Origin: an uncultured Bacteroidales bacterium
GTDB lineage: Bacteria > Bacteroidota > Bacteroidia > Bacteroidales > UBA932
Length of the DNA stretch: 64,000 nt
Assembly (NCBI GenBank): GCA_900316955.1
Contig: ONEX01000013.1
Coordinates: 1 to 64,000, forward strand
Direction of reading: 5' to 3'
Part shown: positions 1 to 8,810 of the stretch, one piece after another
Layout of the letters: each line of letters begins with the position of its first letter
How positions within the stretch are numbered: position 1 is the stretch's first letter
Position numbers and translations under genes: made by a program
The notes under the pieces: model-generated
Told to the model about the DNA's origin: nothing
The model's input: the letters and a program-made list of their open reading frames with translations, nothing else
The model's database searches: none

Positions 1-42
1 CCATTGTCCTTTGTTAAACTTTCTTTATCGGCATAAAATTAC

Positions 43-50
43 TACTTTTG
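43..50 (+). promoter_or_regulatory. Bacteroidetes-type -7 box upstream of first deoxynucleoside kinase
   Basis: TACTTTTG matches the TAnnTTTG -7 consensus of the Bacteroidetes housekeeping sigma factor. It leaves a leader of about 65 bases before the ATG at 119. I see no convincing -33 TTTG at the ideal distance, so this rests on the -7 match and position alone. Confidence 0.5.
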
Positions 51-118
51 TCATACAAACCTTGGAACAGACAACTACGCTGCAAATCTAAGGTTTGTAA
101 AGATAACCCTTTTCTCCC

Positions 119-730
119 ATGCACATCGGAATCGCAGGCAACATCGGCAGCGGCAAGACGACGCTCACCACCCTCCTCGCCCGGCACTACGGCTGGACGC
201 CGAAGTTCGAGTCGGTGACCTACAACCCCTACCTGGCGGACTACTACGCCGACATCAAGCGCTGGTCCTTCGCCCTGGAGATGTACTTCCTGAACAAGCG
301 GCTGCACGACGTCATCGAGATCGGCAAGTCCAAGGATGTCATCATCCAGGACCGCACGGTGATGGAGGGCGTGAACATCTTCGTGGCGAACAACTATGCG
401 CAGGGGAACCTGTCGGAGCGGGACTACCACACGTTCATGGACTCCTACAACGTGATGATGGAAGTGGTGAAACAGCCTGACCTGCTGATCTACCTGAAGA
501 GCTCCATCGAGCACCTCGTCGCGCAGATCGCCAAGCGCGGCCGCGACTACGAACAGGGCATCTCCATCGAGTACCTCGCCGGCCTGAACGAGCGGTACGA
601 GGAGTGGATCGGCAGCTACACGGGCCGCCTGATCACCATCGACGTGGACAACCTGGATTTCCTGAACCGTCCCGAGGACTTCGCCCTCATCACCGACCGC
701 ATCGACGCGGAACTGTATGGTTTGTTCTGA
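119..730 (+). CDS. Deoxynucleoside kinase (dAK/dGK type), copy 1
   Basis: A 203-residue kinase of the deoxynucleoside kinase family, which phosphorylates deoxyadenosine, deoxyguanosine or deoxycytidine in the cytoplasmic nucleotide salvage pathway. The P-loop GNIGSGKT lies at residues 7-14, the DRT form of the family's DRS motif at 78-80, and a lid-like RGRDYE at 140-145. The whole length is typical of the family. It is followed 34 bases later by a second kinase that aligns with it from end to end without gaps, which recalls the tandem dAK/dGK genes of lactobacilli whose products form a heterodimer. Substrate preference cannot be read from the sequence. Confidence 0.9.
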   Translation: MHIGIAGNIGSGKTTLTTLLARHYGWTPKFESVTYNPYLADYYADIKRWSFALEMYFLNKRLHDVIEIGKSKDVIIQDRTVMEGVNIFVANNYAQGNLSERDYHTFMDSYNVMMEVVKQPDLLIYLKSSIEHLVAQIAKRGRDYEQGISIEYLAGLNERYEEWIGSYTGRLITIDVDNLDFLNRPEDFALITDRIDAELYGLF

Positions 731-739
731 AATAATTGC

Positions 740-747
740 TACTTTTG
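740..747 (+). promoter_or_regulatory. -7 box for second deoxynucleoside kinase
   Basis: TACTTTTG, identical to the box upstream of the first kinase, lies in the 34-base gap between the two kinases, 17 bases before the ATG at 765. A TTTG at 721-724 overlaps the end of the first gene but is closer (15 bases) than the usual 19-21. It suggests the second kinase has its own promoter and is not simply co-transcribed. Confidence 0.5.
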
Positions 748-764
748 CGTAAATATACTGAGTT

Positions 765-1385
765 ATGCATATCGCCATCGCCGGAAATATCGGCAGCGGA
801 AAGACCACGCTGACCAAGATGCTCGCCGCCCACTACGGGTGGACCCCGAAGTTCGAGTCCGTCGACTTCAACCCCTACCTCGCCGACTTCTACGAAGACA
901 TGGAGCGGTGGTCCTTCAACCTGCAGATCTACTTCCTGAACAAGCGTTTCCAGGACGTGGTGGAGATCTCCAAGCAGAAGGACATCATCATCCAGGACCG
1001 CACCATCTACGAGGACGCCCGCATCTTCGCCCCGAACCTCCACGCGATGGGCCTGATGTCTACCCGCGACTTCGAGAACTACTCCGACCTCTTCGACCTG
1101 ATGATGTCCCTGGTGAACCCGCCGGACCTGCTGATCTACCTCCGCAGCTCCATCCCGAACCTCATCGCGCAGATCCAGAAGCGCGGCCGCGAGTACGAGC
1201 GCTCCATCCGCATCGACTACATCACCGGCCTGAACCAGCGCTACGAGGACTGGATCAAGGACTACAAGGCGCGCCTCCTCATCATCGACGTGGACAAGAT
1301 CAAGTTCGAGAACAAGCCCGAGGACTTCCAGTACATCACGGACAAGATCGACGCCGAGCTCTTCGGCCTTTTCCCTGCCGAGTAA
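765..1385 (+). CDS. Deoxynucleoside kinase (dAK/dGK type), copy 2
   Basis: A 206-residue paralogue of the preceding kinase. It keeps the P-loop GNIGSGKT at residues 7-14, DRT at 78-80 and the lid RGREYE, and the first 38 residues are nearly the same in both. The two differ most between residues 82 and 120, which lies near the substrate pocket in this family, so different nucleoside preferences are plausible (inference). The product acts in deoxynucleoside salvage in the cytoplasm. Its stop codon lies in the loop of a terminator hairpin, so the transcript appears to end here and the acyl-CoA synthetase downstream is a separate unit. Confidence 0.9.
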   Translation: MHIAIAGNIGSGKTTLTKMLAAHYGWTPKFESVDFNPYLADFYEDMERWSFNLQIYFLNKRFQDVVEISKQKDIIIQDRTIYEDARIFAPNLHAMGLMSTRDFENYSDLFDLMMSLVNPPDLLIYLRSSIPNLIAQIQKRGREYERSIRIDYITGLNQRYEDWIKDYKARLLIIDVDKIKFENKPEDFQYITDKIDAELFGLFPAE

Positions 1386-1398
1386 CGGCGGGGTTTTT
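1373..1398 (+). terminator. Intrinsic terminator overlapping the kinase stop codon
   Basis: CCCTGCCG (1373-1380) pairs with CGGCGGGG (1386-1393), with one G-T pair, followed by TTTTT. The TAA stop of the second kinase (1383-1385) sits in the five-base loop, so the last codons form the left arm. Confidence 0.65.
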
Positions 1399-1420
1399 AC
1401 GTTAAAACCTATCCCTGAAT

Positions 1421-3343
1421 ATGACAGAAAGACCCACCATCATCGACTTTGTCGAGAAGAACACCCGGCAGTTCGCCGACCACGTATATCTCCGCGAGAA
1501 AGTAAACGGCAAGTGGACGGAAATCACCCAGGAGCAGACCCGGAACGAGGCCTACCGCATCGGCGCCGGCCTCATCTCCCTGGGCGTGAAGAAGGGCGAC
1601 AAGATCGCCCTCCTGTCGGAGAGCCGCGCGATGTGGATCCTGGCGGAGATCGGCGCCCTGTACGCCGGCGCCGTCGACGTTCCCCTTTCCGTGAACCTCG
1701 GCGAAGGCAAGGACCTCGTGTTCCGCATCAACCACTCCGAGTCCAAGTACATCTTCGTCTCGGGGAACCATCTGCCCCGCATCCGCGCCATCCTGGCCGA
1801 ATGCCCGGACGTGGAGAAGGTCATCGTGTTCGACGACACCGCCTTCGACTATGACAAGCTCGAGCCCAAGGAGATCCGGATGTCCGAGATCCAGAAGATG
1901 GGCGACGAGTTCCTGAAGGCCCATCGCGACGAGTTCGAGGCCCGCTTCAAGTCCATCGGCCCGGACGACTATGCGAACATCTCCTACACCTCCGGCACGA
2001 CGGCGGACCCGAAGGGCATCCTCCTGACGCACCGCAACTACACGGCCAACGTCGCCCAGGGCAACTCGGTCATCTCCATCGGCCCGGACTCCACGATGCT
2101 CATCATCCTCCCGCTGGACCACTGCTTCGCGCACGTGGCGGGCATGTACACGATGATGGGCTACGCCGGCTCCATCGCCTTCGTGCCCATCGGCAAGAAC
2201 GCCCTTGCCACCCTGCGCAACGTCCCGGCGGCCATCGCCGAGACGCGCCCGCACGTGATGCTGTCCGTCCCGGCCCTCGCCCGCAACTTCAAGAAGAACA
2301 TCGAGGCTGGCATCAAGAAGAAGGGTCCGAAGGTGGAGAAGCTCTTCAACTTCGCCCTCAACAACGCCATCAAGTACAACAAGGAATACTACAACCGCGG
2401 CACGGGCGGCACCTTCTGGCGCAAGCCCCTCGTGGCCCTGTTCGACAAGATCCTGTTCAAGCAGGTGCGCGAGAGCTTCGGCGGCCGGATGCAGTTCTTC
2501 GTGGGCGGCGGCGCCCTGCTGGACATCGAGCTCCAGCGCTTCTTCTGCGCCGTAGGCATGCCGATGTTCCAGGGCTACGGCCTCACCGAGGCCACCCCGA
2601 TCATCTGCGCGAACTCCGCGGGCCACGCCCGGTTCGGCTCCTCCGGCCGGCTGGTGAAGCCGATGGACATCGTCATCCTGGACGCCGAGGGCAAGGAAGT
2701 CCCGCACGGCACCCGCGGCGAGATCGTCATCCGCGGCGAGAACGTGATGGCGGGCTACTGGAAGAACCCCAAGGCCACGGCCGACACCATCATCGACGGC
2801 TGGCTCCACACCGGCGACATGGGCTACATCTGCCCGGAGGACCCGGAATTCCTGTATGTCGTGGGCCGCTTCAAGAGCCTTCTCATCTCCTCCGACGGCG
2901 AGAAGTACTCCCCGGAGGGCTTCGAGGACAACCTCACCGAGGTTTCCAAGTATGTCAACGCGTGCGTCCTGCATAACAACCAGAAGCCGTACTGCGTCGC
3001 CCTCATCGTGCCGGACAAGGCCGCGCTGAAGGAGGCCGTGGAGGCCCAGGGCCTCGACGCCGCCTCCGAGGAAGGCCGCAAGGCGATGCTGGACATCATC
3101 CAGCAGGAAGTGGACTCCTACAAGAAGGGCGGCAAGCATGAGGGGATGTTCCCCGAGCGCTGGCTCCCGACCGCCGTCGGCATCTGCGACGAGGAATTCA
3201 CCATCGCCAACAAGATGATGAACTCCACGATGAAGATCGTCCGCGGCAAGGTGGAGGAACACTACGCTTCCCTGCTGGACTACCTCTATACGGCCGAAGG
3301 CAAGGACATCAAGAACCCGCGCAACCTCGAGGCGCTGAAATAG
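1421..3343 (+). CDS. Long-chain acyl-CoA synthetase (AMP-forming)
   Basis: A 640-residue member of the ANL superfamily, of the long-chain fatty acid-CoA ligase group. It would activate fatty acids with ATP and coenzyme A at the cytoplasmic face of the membrane, for lipid remodelling or recycling of exogenous fatty acids. The AMP-binding signature YTSGTTADPKG begins at residue 189; GYGLTEATP in the middle and GWLHTGDMGY followed by VVGRFKSLL toward the C-terminus are the expected A5, A7 and A8 motifs. The full length is normal. It stands alone between two terminators, so it is probably a single-gene transcript. Chain-length preference is not visible. Confidence 0.92.
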   Translation: MTERPTIIDFVEKNTRQFADHVYLREKVNGKWTEITQEQTRNEAYRIGAGLISLGVKKGDKIALLSESRAMWILAEIGALYAGAVDVPLSVNLGEGKDLVFRINHSESKYIFVSGNHLPRIRAILAECPDVEKVIVFDDTAFDYDKLEPKEIRMSEIQKMGDEFLKAHRDEFEARFKSIGPDDYANISYTSGTTADPKGILLTHRNYTANVAQGNSVISIGPDSTMLIILPLDHCFAHVAGMYTMMGYAGSIAFVPIGKNALATLRNVPAAIAETRPHVMLSVPALARNFKKNIEAGIKKKGPKVEKLFNFALNNAIKYNKEYYNRGTGGTFWRKPLVALFDKILFKQVRESFGGRMQFFVGGGALLDIELQRFFCAVGMPMFQGYGLTEATPIICANSAGHARFGSSGRLVKPMDIVILDAEGKEVPHGTRGEIVIRGENVMAGYWKNPKATADTIIDGWLHTGDMGYICPEDPEFLYVVGRFKSLLISSDGEKYSPEGFEDNLTEVSKYVNACVLHNNQKPYCVALIVPDKAALKEAVEAQGLDAASEEGRKAMLDIIQQEVDSYKKGGKHEGMFPERWLPTAVGICDEEFTIANKMMNSTMKIVRGKVEEHYASLLDYLYTAEGKDIKNPRNLEALK

Positions 3344-3360
3344 TCGCCTGCGATATTTCT

Positions 3361-3395
3361 AAAGCCCGGCTCGTGGACGAGACCGGGCTTTTTTC
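3361..3395 (+). terminator. Strong intrinsic terminator after acyl-CoA synthetase
   Basis: AAAGCCCGG (3361-3369) pairs perfectly with CCGGGCTTT (3383-3391); an inner CTCG/CGAG pair extends the stem with one bulged base, and a run of T follows. Confidence 0.85.
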
Positions 3396-3426
3396 TTGCT
3401 TTTGCCAATCCGATTTCGTAAATTTG
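3396..3426 (+). promoter_or_regulatory. recJ promoter, nearly leaderless
   Basis: TAAATTTG at 3419-3426 matches TAnnTTTG and a TTG at 3396-3398 lies 20 bases upstream, the expected -33 spacing. The recJ ATG is only seven bases beyond the -7 box, so the predicted start of transcription falls within a few bases of the start codon. Confidence 0.6.
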
Positions 3427-3433
3427 TACGACT

Positions 3434-5170
3434 ATGGGCATCACGGAACGTAAATGGACCGTCCACGAACCCGGGGATCCGGAAAAGGTGGGACGACTTG
3501 CGACGGAGCTCGGCGTGGACCGGGTTCTGGCGGAGCTGCTGGTCCAGCGCGGCGTGGAAACCTTCGAGCAGGCCCGCCGCTTCTTCCGGCCCAGCCTGGA
3601 CGACCTCCACGACCCGTTCCTGATGAAGGACATGGACAAGGCCGTGGAACGGCTCCACGAGGCCATCACCAAGGGGCAGAAGATCCTGGTTTACGGCGAC
3701 TACGACGTGGACGGCACGACGGCCGTCGCTCTGGTCTATTCCTTCGTCAAGCGCTTCACCAAGCGGGTCGAATACTACATCCCGGACCGCTACGATGAGG
3801 GTTACGGCCTGTCTTACAAGGGATTGGACTGGGCGTCGGACAACGGCATCGACCTCCTCATCACCCTGGACTGCGGCATCAAGGCCATCGAGAAGGTGGA
3901 GTACGCGCGGAGCAAGGGCATCGACGTGATCATCTGTGACCACCACCTGCCGGAGAACGAGCTTCCCGGCGCCGTGGCGGTGCTGGACCCCAAGCGGGAG
4001 GACGACCACTATCCCTTCGACGACCTGTGCGGCTGCGGCGTCGGCTTCAAGTTCGTCCAGGGCTATTCCCAGAAATACAACATCGACTTCGAGACCCTGG
4101 AACCCCTGCTGGACCTGCAGGTGGTGTCCATCGCCTCCGACCTCGTGTCCATGGTGGGGGAGAACCGCGTCCTCGCGCACTACGGCCTCAAGCGGCTGAA
4201 CGAGAATCCCCGCAAGGGCCTGCTCGCGATGCTGAGCCTGGCGAAGCTGGAACCCGGCCACGTGACCATCGACGACATCGTCTTCAAGATCGGCCCGCGT
4301 ATCAACGCCGCCGGCCGCATGGAGTCCGGCCGCCTCGCGGTGGAGCTCCTCACGGCGATGGACGACCGCTCCGCCTTCCAGATCGGCGAGAAGATCAACG
4401 ACAACAACAACGAGCGCAAGAACATCGACCGGGAAATCACCCAGGAGGCCCTGGAGATGGTCCAGAACGGCACAGCCCTGGAGACGGAGAACGTGACCAT
4501 CGTCTATAACCCTACCTGGAACAAGGGCGTCGTGGGCATCGTCGCCTCCCGCCTCGTGGAGGCCTATTACAAGCCCACGGTGGTCCTGACGAAGTCCAAC
4601 GGCTTCATCACCGGCTCCGCCCGCAGCGTCGCCGGTTTCGACCTGTACGCCTCCATCGAGAGCTGCGCGGACCTGCTGGAGAACTTCGGCGGCCACGTCT
4701 ATGCCGCCGGTCTCACGATGAAGGAGGAGCACCTGGAGGAGTTCTGCCGGCGGATGAACCGCTTCGTATCCGGCAACATCACCAAGCAGGAGCTCACCCC
4801 GGTCGTGGACATCGACGCCCGCCTGGACTTCTCGCAGATCACCCCCAAGTTCTTCCGCATCCTCAAGCAGTTCCAGCCCTTCGGCCCCGGCAATTCCAAT
4901 CCCGTGTTCCTTACGGAGGACGTCTATGACGCCGGCAACGGCCGGAAAGTGGGCGCCGGCGGCGTGCACCTCAAGCTGGACCTGATGCAGGAATCCCAGC
5001 CCTATCGCCAGATCCCGGCCATCGGCTTCAACATGGCGGACTTCTACGACCACATCAAGGCCGGCAACCCCATCGACGTGTGCTACTCTATCGTCGAGAA
5101 CTTCTACCGCGGCTCCTCCACCCTGCAGCTGAGGCTCAAGGACATGCGGGAGCGGGACGAACTGATTTAG
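3434..5170 (+). CDS. recJ: Single-stranded-DNA exonuclease RecJ
   Basis: A 578-residue DHH-family nuclease, the length of typical RecJ. RecJ degrades single-stranded DNA 5' to 3' in recombinational and mismatch repair. Phosphoesterase motifs are in order: YGDYDVDG with its first metal aspartates near residue 90, and the family-naming DHH at residues 169-171, followed by the DHHA1 and OB-like regions, where GGHVYAAGLT is the DHHA1 glycine-histidine motif. The start at 3434 is chosen because it is the first ATG after a good promoter. It is followed 13 bases later by a secreted SGNH hydrolase with no shared function, so co-transcription looks incidental. Confidence 0.95.
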   Translation: MGITERKWTVHEPGDPEKVGRLATELGVDRVLAELLVQRGVETFEQARRFFRPSLDDLHDPFLMKDMDKAVERLHEAITKGQKILVYGDYDVDGTTAVALVYSFVKRFTKRVEYYIPDRYDEGYGLSYKGLDWASDNGIDLLITLDCGIKAIEKVEYARSKGIDVIICDHHLPENELPGAVAVLDPKREDDHYPFDDLCGCGVGFKFVQGYSQKYNIDFETLEPLLDLQVVSIASDLVSMVGENRVLAHYGLKRLNENPRKGLLAMLSLAKLEPGHVTIDDIVFKIGPRINAAGRMESGRLAVELLTAMDDRSAFQIGEKINDNNNERKNIDREITQEALEMVQNGTALETENVTIVYNPTWNKGVVGIVASRLVEAYYKPTVVLTKSNGFITGSARSVAGFDLYASIESCADLLENFGGHVYAAGLTMKEEHLEEFCRRMNRFVSGNITKQELTPVVDIDARLDFSQITPKFFRILKQFQPFGPGNSNPVFLTEDVYDAGNGRKVGAGGVHLKLDLMQESQPYRQIPAIGFNMADFYDHIKAGNPIDVCYSIVENFYRGSSTLQLRLKDMRERDELI

Positions 5171-5183
5171 CCCCTCTTGAAAT

Positions 5184-5846
5184 ATGAAAAGGCTTGCTCT
5201 TTTGTTGATGCTGCTCTTCCTGGGCTTCGGGGCCGGAGCGCAGAAGATCGTCCATCTGAACCGGTACGCGGAGGCCAATGCCGCGCTTCCCGCCGCCAGC
5301 GGCCCGCGCGTGGTCCTGTACGGCGATTCCATCACCGACGGCTGGGCCCGTCAGCGTCCGGAGTTCTTCGCGTCCACCGGCTTCGTCGGCCGCGGCATCA
5401 GCGGCGAGGAAACCGCCCAGATGCTCCTCCGCTTCCGGGCCGACGTCATCGATATCGGCGCTTCCGCGATGGTCCTCCTCGGGGGCATCAACGACATCGC
5501 CCAGAACATGGGCGACCCGTATGTGGAGGATGTCACCTATGCCAATATCCTGTCGATGGTGGACCTCTGCTGGCAGAACGGCATCCGTCCGGTCATCTGC
5601 GGCCTGCTGCCTTCCTACAACCTCCGCTGGCGACCCGAGGTCACGGACACCTATGAGAAAGTGCTGAGCCTCAACGCCCGCCTGAAGGCCTACTGCGAGC
5701 GCCACGGCATCACCTACATCGACTACGGCAGCGTCCTCGCCGGTCCTGACGGCAAGATCAAGGCCGACTACTCCGGCGACACCGTCCACCCGAACGCGGC
5801 CGGTTACGAGCTCATGGAAAAGCTCCTGCTGGAAACGCTGAAGTAA
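5184..5846 (+). CDS. Secreted SGNH/GDSL-family hydrolase
   Basis: A 220-residue protein with a classic signal peptide (hydrophobic residues 4-16, cleavage likely after GAGA) and an SGNH hydrolase fold. Block I is YGDSITDGW with the nucleophile Ser49, block III is GGINDIA, and block V is DTVHPN with Asp199 and His202. Such enzymes remove acyl groups from lipids or acetyl groups from glycans; the closest relatives by motif are the acylhydrolase/acetylesterase group. It would act in the periplasm or outside the cell. The substrate cannot be told. It ends three bases from the convergent TonB-like gene. Confidence 0.85.
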   Translation: MKRLALLLMLLFLGFGAGAQKIVHLNRYAEANAALPAASGPRVVLYGDSITDGWARQRPEFFASTGFVGRGISGEETAQMLLRFRADVIDIGASAMVLLGGINDIAQNMGDPYVEDVTYANILSMVDLCWQNGIRPVICGLLPSYNLRWRPEVTDTYEKVLSLNARLKAYCERHGITYIDYGSVLAGPDGKIKADYSGDTVHPNAAGYELMEKLLLETLK

Positions 5847-5849
5847 ATC

Positions 5850-6563
5850 TTACTGCGCAATAAACAGATACGTGATCGTCCCCATCTGACGGGCGGGGGC
5901 GGTCGCGGAGGCGTTGAATTTGCTCAAACGCGCGGCGCGGGTGGCGAAGCTGCGCAGGCAGCCGTCCTTGGAGGAGGCGCCGTCATCGATCTTGGCGTCC
6001 ACGACCGTGCCTTGGTTGTTGACGGTGATGATGACCGTCACCTCGCCGGCGCCGACGCAGCGGTAGGCGGGGATGGGAAGATGGGTGGCCTTGCGGCCGT
6101 CGAGGGACCAGGAAAGCACGGAAGGGCCGCTGTAGGTCTCCTGCTTGCGGGGTTTCGGATCGGACGGCGGCGTGACGGGATCCTGCACGTAATCCTCCGG
6201 ATTGTCCTGCTGCCGATGCTGGCCGTCCTTGAGGTCCTGTGCCAGGCGCTCGGCATCGCGGTACAGCTGGTCCGCGTCGGTGTTGCGGTCGTCCTTGAGC
6301 TGGGAGCGGTTCACCGTCACGTTCCGCACGGGCTGGGTGCGGGCGGCGGCAAGGAGGTCTTCCAGCTGCGCGAGCGCCGTGCGGGAGAGCTCTTCCTGCT
6401 TCTCGATGCGCTCCTGTTCCTCCTGTTTGGTGAAGTCCAGCACGAAGGAGTTCTCCCGCTGGACGGAATACCCGATCTGGCAAAGCAGCAAAATGATAAT
6501 CACCGCGAGATGAACGATCGCGGTGATGTACAGGCCTGCCTTCTGGTCGGGGGTCAGTTTCAT
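5850..6563 (-). CDS. TonB-like energy transducer
   Basis: A 237-residue protein with an N-terminal membrane anchor (about residues 10-31), a charged helical region rich in Glu, Gln and Asp (40-115), a proline-containing linker with TPPSDPKPRK, and a C-terminal TonB-type domain containing GEVTVIITVNNQGTVVDAKI. This is the plan of Bacteroidetes TonB proteins, which span the periplasm and pass energy from ExbB/ExbD to outer-membrane receptors. The linker is short and not the long Pro-Lys repeat of classic TonB. Its ATG overlaps the uridine kinase stop by four bases, so they are translated from one message. An ExbB/ExbD cluster lies 2.2 kb upstream on the same strand. Confidence 0.75.
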   Translation of the reverse strand: MKLTPDQKAGLYITAIVHLAVIIILLLCQIGYSVQRENSFVLDFTKQEEQERIEKQEELSRTALAQLEDLLAAARTQPVRNVTVNRSQLKDDRNTDADQLYRDAERLAQDLKDGQHRQQDNPEDYVQDPVTPPSDPKPRKQETYSGPSVLSWSLDGRKATHLPIPAYRCVGAGEVTVIITVNNQGTVVDAKIDDGASSKDGCLRSFATRAARLSKFNASATAPARQMGTITYLFIAQ

Positions 6564-7189
6564 TTGTGGCGGCGGCTCCTCTTCTCCAGCGCCTCCTCCA
6601 CCGTCGTGGTGAGGACGTCGATCGCCACCTGGTTGTGGCCGCCCTGGGGGACGATGATGTCGGCGTAGCGCTTGGAAGGTTCGATGAACTGCAGGTGCAT
6701 CGGCTTCACCGTGTCGCAGTAGTGCTCGATGGCGGTGTCGATGGTGCGGCCGCGCTCGGCCACGTCGCGTACGATGATCCGGAGGACGCGGTCGTCGTCG
6801 TCGGCATCCACGAAGATCTTGATGTTCAGCTGGTCACGGAGTTCCTTGCAGGTGAAGATGAGGATGCCCTCTACGATGATCACCTCGGCCGGTTCCACGG
6901 TCACGGTTTCCGTGGTGGAGCGGGAGCAGGTGATGTAGGAGTACACCGGCTGCTGGATGGTCTTGCCCTGCTTGAGCTCCCGGATCTGCTGGCACATCAG
7001 TTTCCAGTCGATGGCGTCGGGATGGTCGAAGTTGATGTTCTTCCGTTCCTCCACGGGAACGTGGCTGGAATCCTTGTAGTAGGAGTCCTGGGGGATGACG
7101 ACCACCCGGCCCTGCAGCTGGCGGGTGATGGCCTTGACGACCGTGGTCTTGCCTGAGCCGGAACCTCCGGCGATACCGATGACGAGCAT
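6560..7189 (-). CDS. udk: Uridine kinase
   Basis: A 209-residue P-loop kinase of the uridine/cytidine kinase family, which makes UMP and CMP in pyrimidine salvage. The P-loop GGSGSGKT occupies residues 8-15; QDSYYKD just after it and the NFDHPDAIDW motif near residue 53 are hallmarks of the family, as are the RDVAERGRT region and the length. The start at 7189 leaves only two residues before the first beta strand, as usual. It overlaps the downstream TonB-like gene by four bases. About 100 bases separate it from asnS upstream, holding a palindrome. Confidence 0.95.
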   Translation of the reverse strand: MLVIGIAGGSGSGKTTVVKAITRQLQGRVVVIPQDSYYKDSSHVPVEERKNINFDHPDAIDWKLMCQQIRELKQGKTIQQPVYSYITCSRSTTETVTVEPAEVIIVEGILIFTCKELRDQLNIKIFVDADDDDRVLRIIVRDVAERGRTIDTAIEHYCDTVKPMHLQFIEPSKRYADIIVPQGGHNQVAIDVLTTTVEEALEKRSRRHK

Positions 7190-7224
7190 ATCCTGTGGTT
7201 AGTTTGTTGTTTCCTTATTGTCAT

Positions 7225-7246
7225 CCTCCCCTACGGTTAGGGGAGG
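7225..7246. repeat. Extragenic palindrome between asnS and udk
   Basis: CCTCCCCTA (7225-7233) and TAGGGGAGG (7238-7246) form a nine-pair perfect stem around CGGT. It lacks a T tail on the minus strand, so it is a poor terminator for asnS. A further AGGAGGGG lies just to the right at 7251-7258. The form suggests a dispersed palindromic repeat, but only one copy is in this window. Confidence 0.6.
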
Positions 7247-7296
7247 AAAGAGGAGGGGTGATCGTTAAACTATCGGAACGATGAATTTTAACTTGT

Positions 7297-8691
7297 TTAA
7301 AATTCAGCGTTCTTCGGGGTACGAGGGAACGGGATGACGTCGCGGATGTTGGCCATGCCGGTGACGAAGAGGAGCAGGCGCTCGAAGCCGAGGCCGAAGC
7401 CCGCGTGCGGCACGGTGCCGTAGCGGCGGGTGTCGATGTACCACTCGAGGTTCTTGCGGGACATGCCCAGCTCGTCGATGCGAGTCTCGAGCTTCTGCAG
7501 GTCCGCTTCGCGCTCGGAACCGCCGATGATCTCGCCGATCTTCGGGAAGAGCACGTCCATGCCGCGGACGGTCTTGCCGTCCTCGTTCTGCTTCATGTAG
7601 AAGGCCTTGATGTCCTTGGGGAAGTCGATCAGGATGACCGGCTTGCCGAAGTGCTGCTCCACGAGGTAGCGCTCGTGCTCGCTCTGGAAGTCGGTGCCCC
7701 AGTGGACCGGGTACTCGAACTGCTTGCCGTTCGCGACGGCCTTCTCGAGGATGTCCACGGCCTCCGTGTAGGTGACGCGCTGGAAGGCGATGCCCAGCAC
7801 GCTGCGGAGCCGCTCCACGAGCCCGTCGTCATACTTGTCGTTGAGGAACTGCAGGTCGTCCATGCAGTGGTCCAGGGCGTACTGGACGAGGTATTTCACG
7901 AACTCCTCGGCGAGTTCCATGTCGTCGTTGATGTCGTAGAAGGCCATTTCCGGCTCGATCATCCAGAACTCCGCGAGGTGGCGCGGGGTGTTGGAGTTCT
8001 CCGCCCGGAAGGTGGGGCCGAAGGTGTAGATCTCGCCCACGGCAGTGGCGCCGAGCTCGCCCTCGAGCTGGCCGCTCACGGTGAGGCTCGTCTTCTTGCC
8101 GAAGAAGTCCTTGGAAAAATCCACGTTGCCCTTCTTGTCCAGCGGGATGTTCTTGAGGTCCATCGTGGTGACCTGGAACATGTCGCCGGCGCCCTCCGCG
8201 TCGGATTCGGTGATGAGCGGGGTGTGCAGATAGACGAAGCCCTTGTCGTTGAAGAACTTGTGGATGGCGAAGGCCATCGCGTGACGGATGCGGAGGACGG
8301 CGCCGAAGGTGTTCGTCCTGAGGCGCATGTGCGCGACGCTGCGGAGGTACTCCAGCGAGGTGTCCTTCTTCTGGAGCGGGAAGCGCATCGGGTCGCATTC
8401 GCCGATGACTTCGATCTCCTTAGCCTGGATCTCGACGGCCTGGCCGCTGCCGATGGAGGCGACGAGCTCGCCCTTCACGGCGAGGGAGGCGCCGGTGGTG
8501 ATCCGCTTGATGGTTTCCTCGTCGATGATTTCGGTATTGGCGACAACCTGGATATTGTTGATGGTGGAACCGTCGTTGAGGGCGATGAACTTCACCTGCT
8601 TGTTTCCTCTCTTGGTCCTGACCCAACCTTTGGCCAGCACCTCCGCGCCCGGCTGCATCCCGAGCAGTTCCTTGATCTTGCTTCTTTTCAT
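7297..8691 (-). CDS. asnS: Asparaginyl-tRNA synthetase
   Basis: A 464-residue class II aminoacyl-tRNA synthetase that attaches asparagine to tRNA-Asn. An N-terminal OB-fold anticodon domain (about residues 15-105) is followed by the class II catalytic core. Motif 2 is seen as [20 protein letters not shown] and motif 3 as [12 protein letters not shown] near the C-terminus; the terminal [11 protein letters not shown] is typical of AsnRS and separates it from AspRS. The length matches bacterial AsnS. A consensus promoter lies 23 bases before the ATG. It precedes udk and the TonB-like gene on the same strand. Confidence 0.97.
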   Translation of the reverse strand: MKRSKIKELLGMQPGAEVLAKGWVRTKRGNKQVKFIALNDGSTINNIQVVANTEIIDEETIKRITTGASLAVKGELVASIGSGQAVEIQAKEIEVIGECDPMRFPLQKKDTSLEYLRSVAHMRLRTNTFGAVLRIRHAMAFAIHKFFNDKGFVYLHTPLITESDAEGAGDMFQVTTMDLKNIPLDKKGNVDFSKDFFGKKTSLTVSGQLEGELGATAVGEIYTFGPTFRAENSNTPRHLAEFWMIEPEMAFYDINDDMELAEEFVKYLVQYALDHCMDDLQFLNDKYDDGLVERLRSVLGIAFQRVTYTEAVDILEKAVANGKQFEYPVHWGTDFQSEHERYLVEQHFGKPVILIDFPKDIKAFYMKQNEDGKTVRGMDVLFPKIGEIIGGSEREADLQKLETRIDELGMSRKNLEWYIDTRRYGTVPHAGFGLGFERLLLFVTGMANIRDVIPFPRTPKNAEF

Positions 8692-8713
8692 AGTAGGATT
8701 CCTGTAAATCGTG

Positions 8714-8721
8714 CAAATATA
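8714..8721 (-). promoter_or_regulatory. asnS: asnS -7 box
   Basis: Read on the minus strand this is TATATTTG, a full match to TAnnTTTG, 22 bases before the asnS ATG at 8691. The -33 element is not clear. Confidence 0.6.
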
Positions 8722-8761
8722 CGGAAAAAAACCCTATTTGCCTACTGTACGGGGAAGAAAC

Positions 8762-8789
8762 AAAAAAGCAGCCTCTGGGAGGCTGCTTT
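8762..8789 (-). terminator. Terminator of the exbB-exbD operon
   Basis: AAAGCAGCCTC (8765-8775) pairs perfectly with GAGGCTGCTTT (8779-8789) around a three-base loop. On the minus strand the stem is followed by a T run, so it ends the transcript coming from the exbD genes before the asnS promoter. Confidence 0.85.
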
Positions 8790-8810
8790 CTTGCAATATT
8801 CGCGTGCGGA

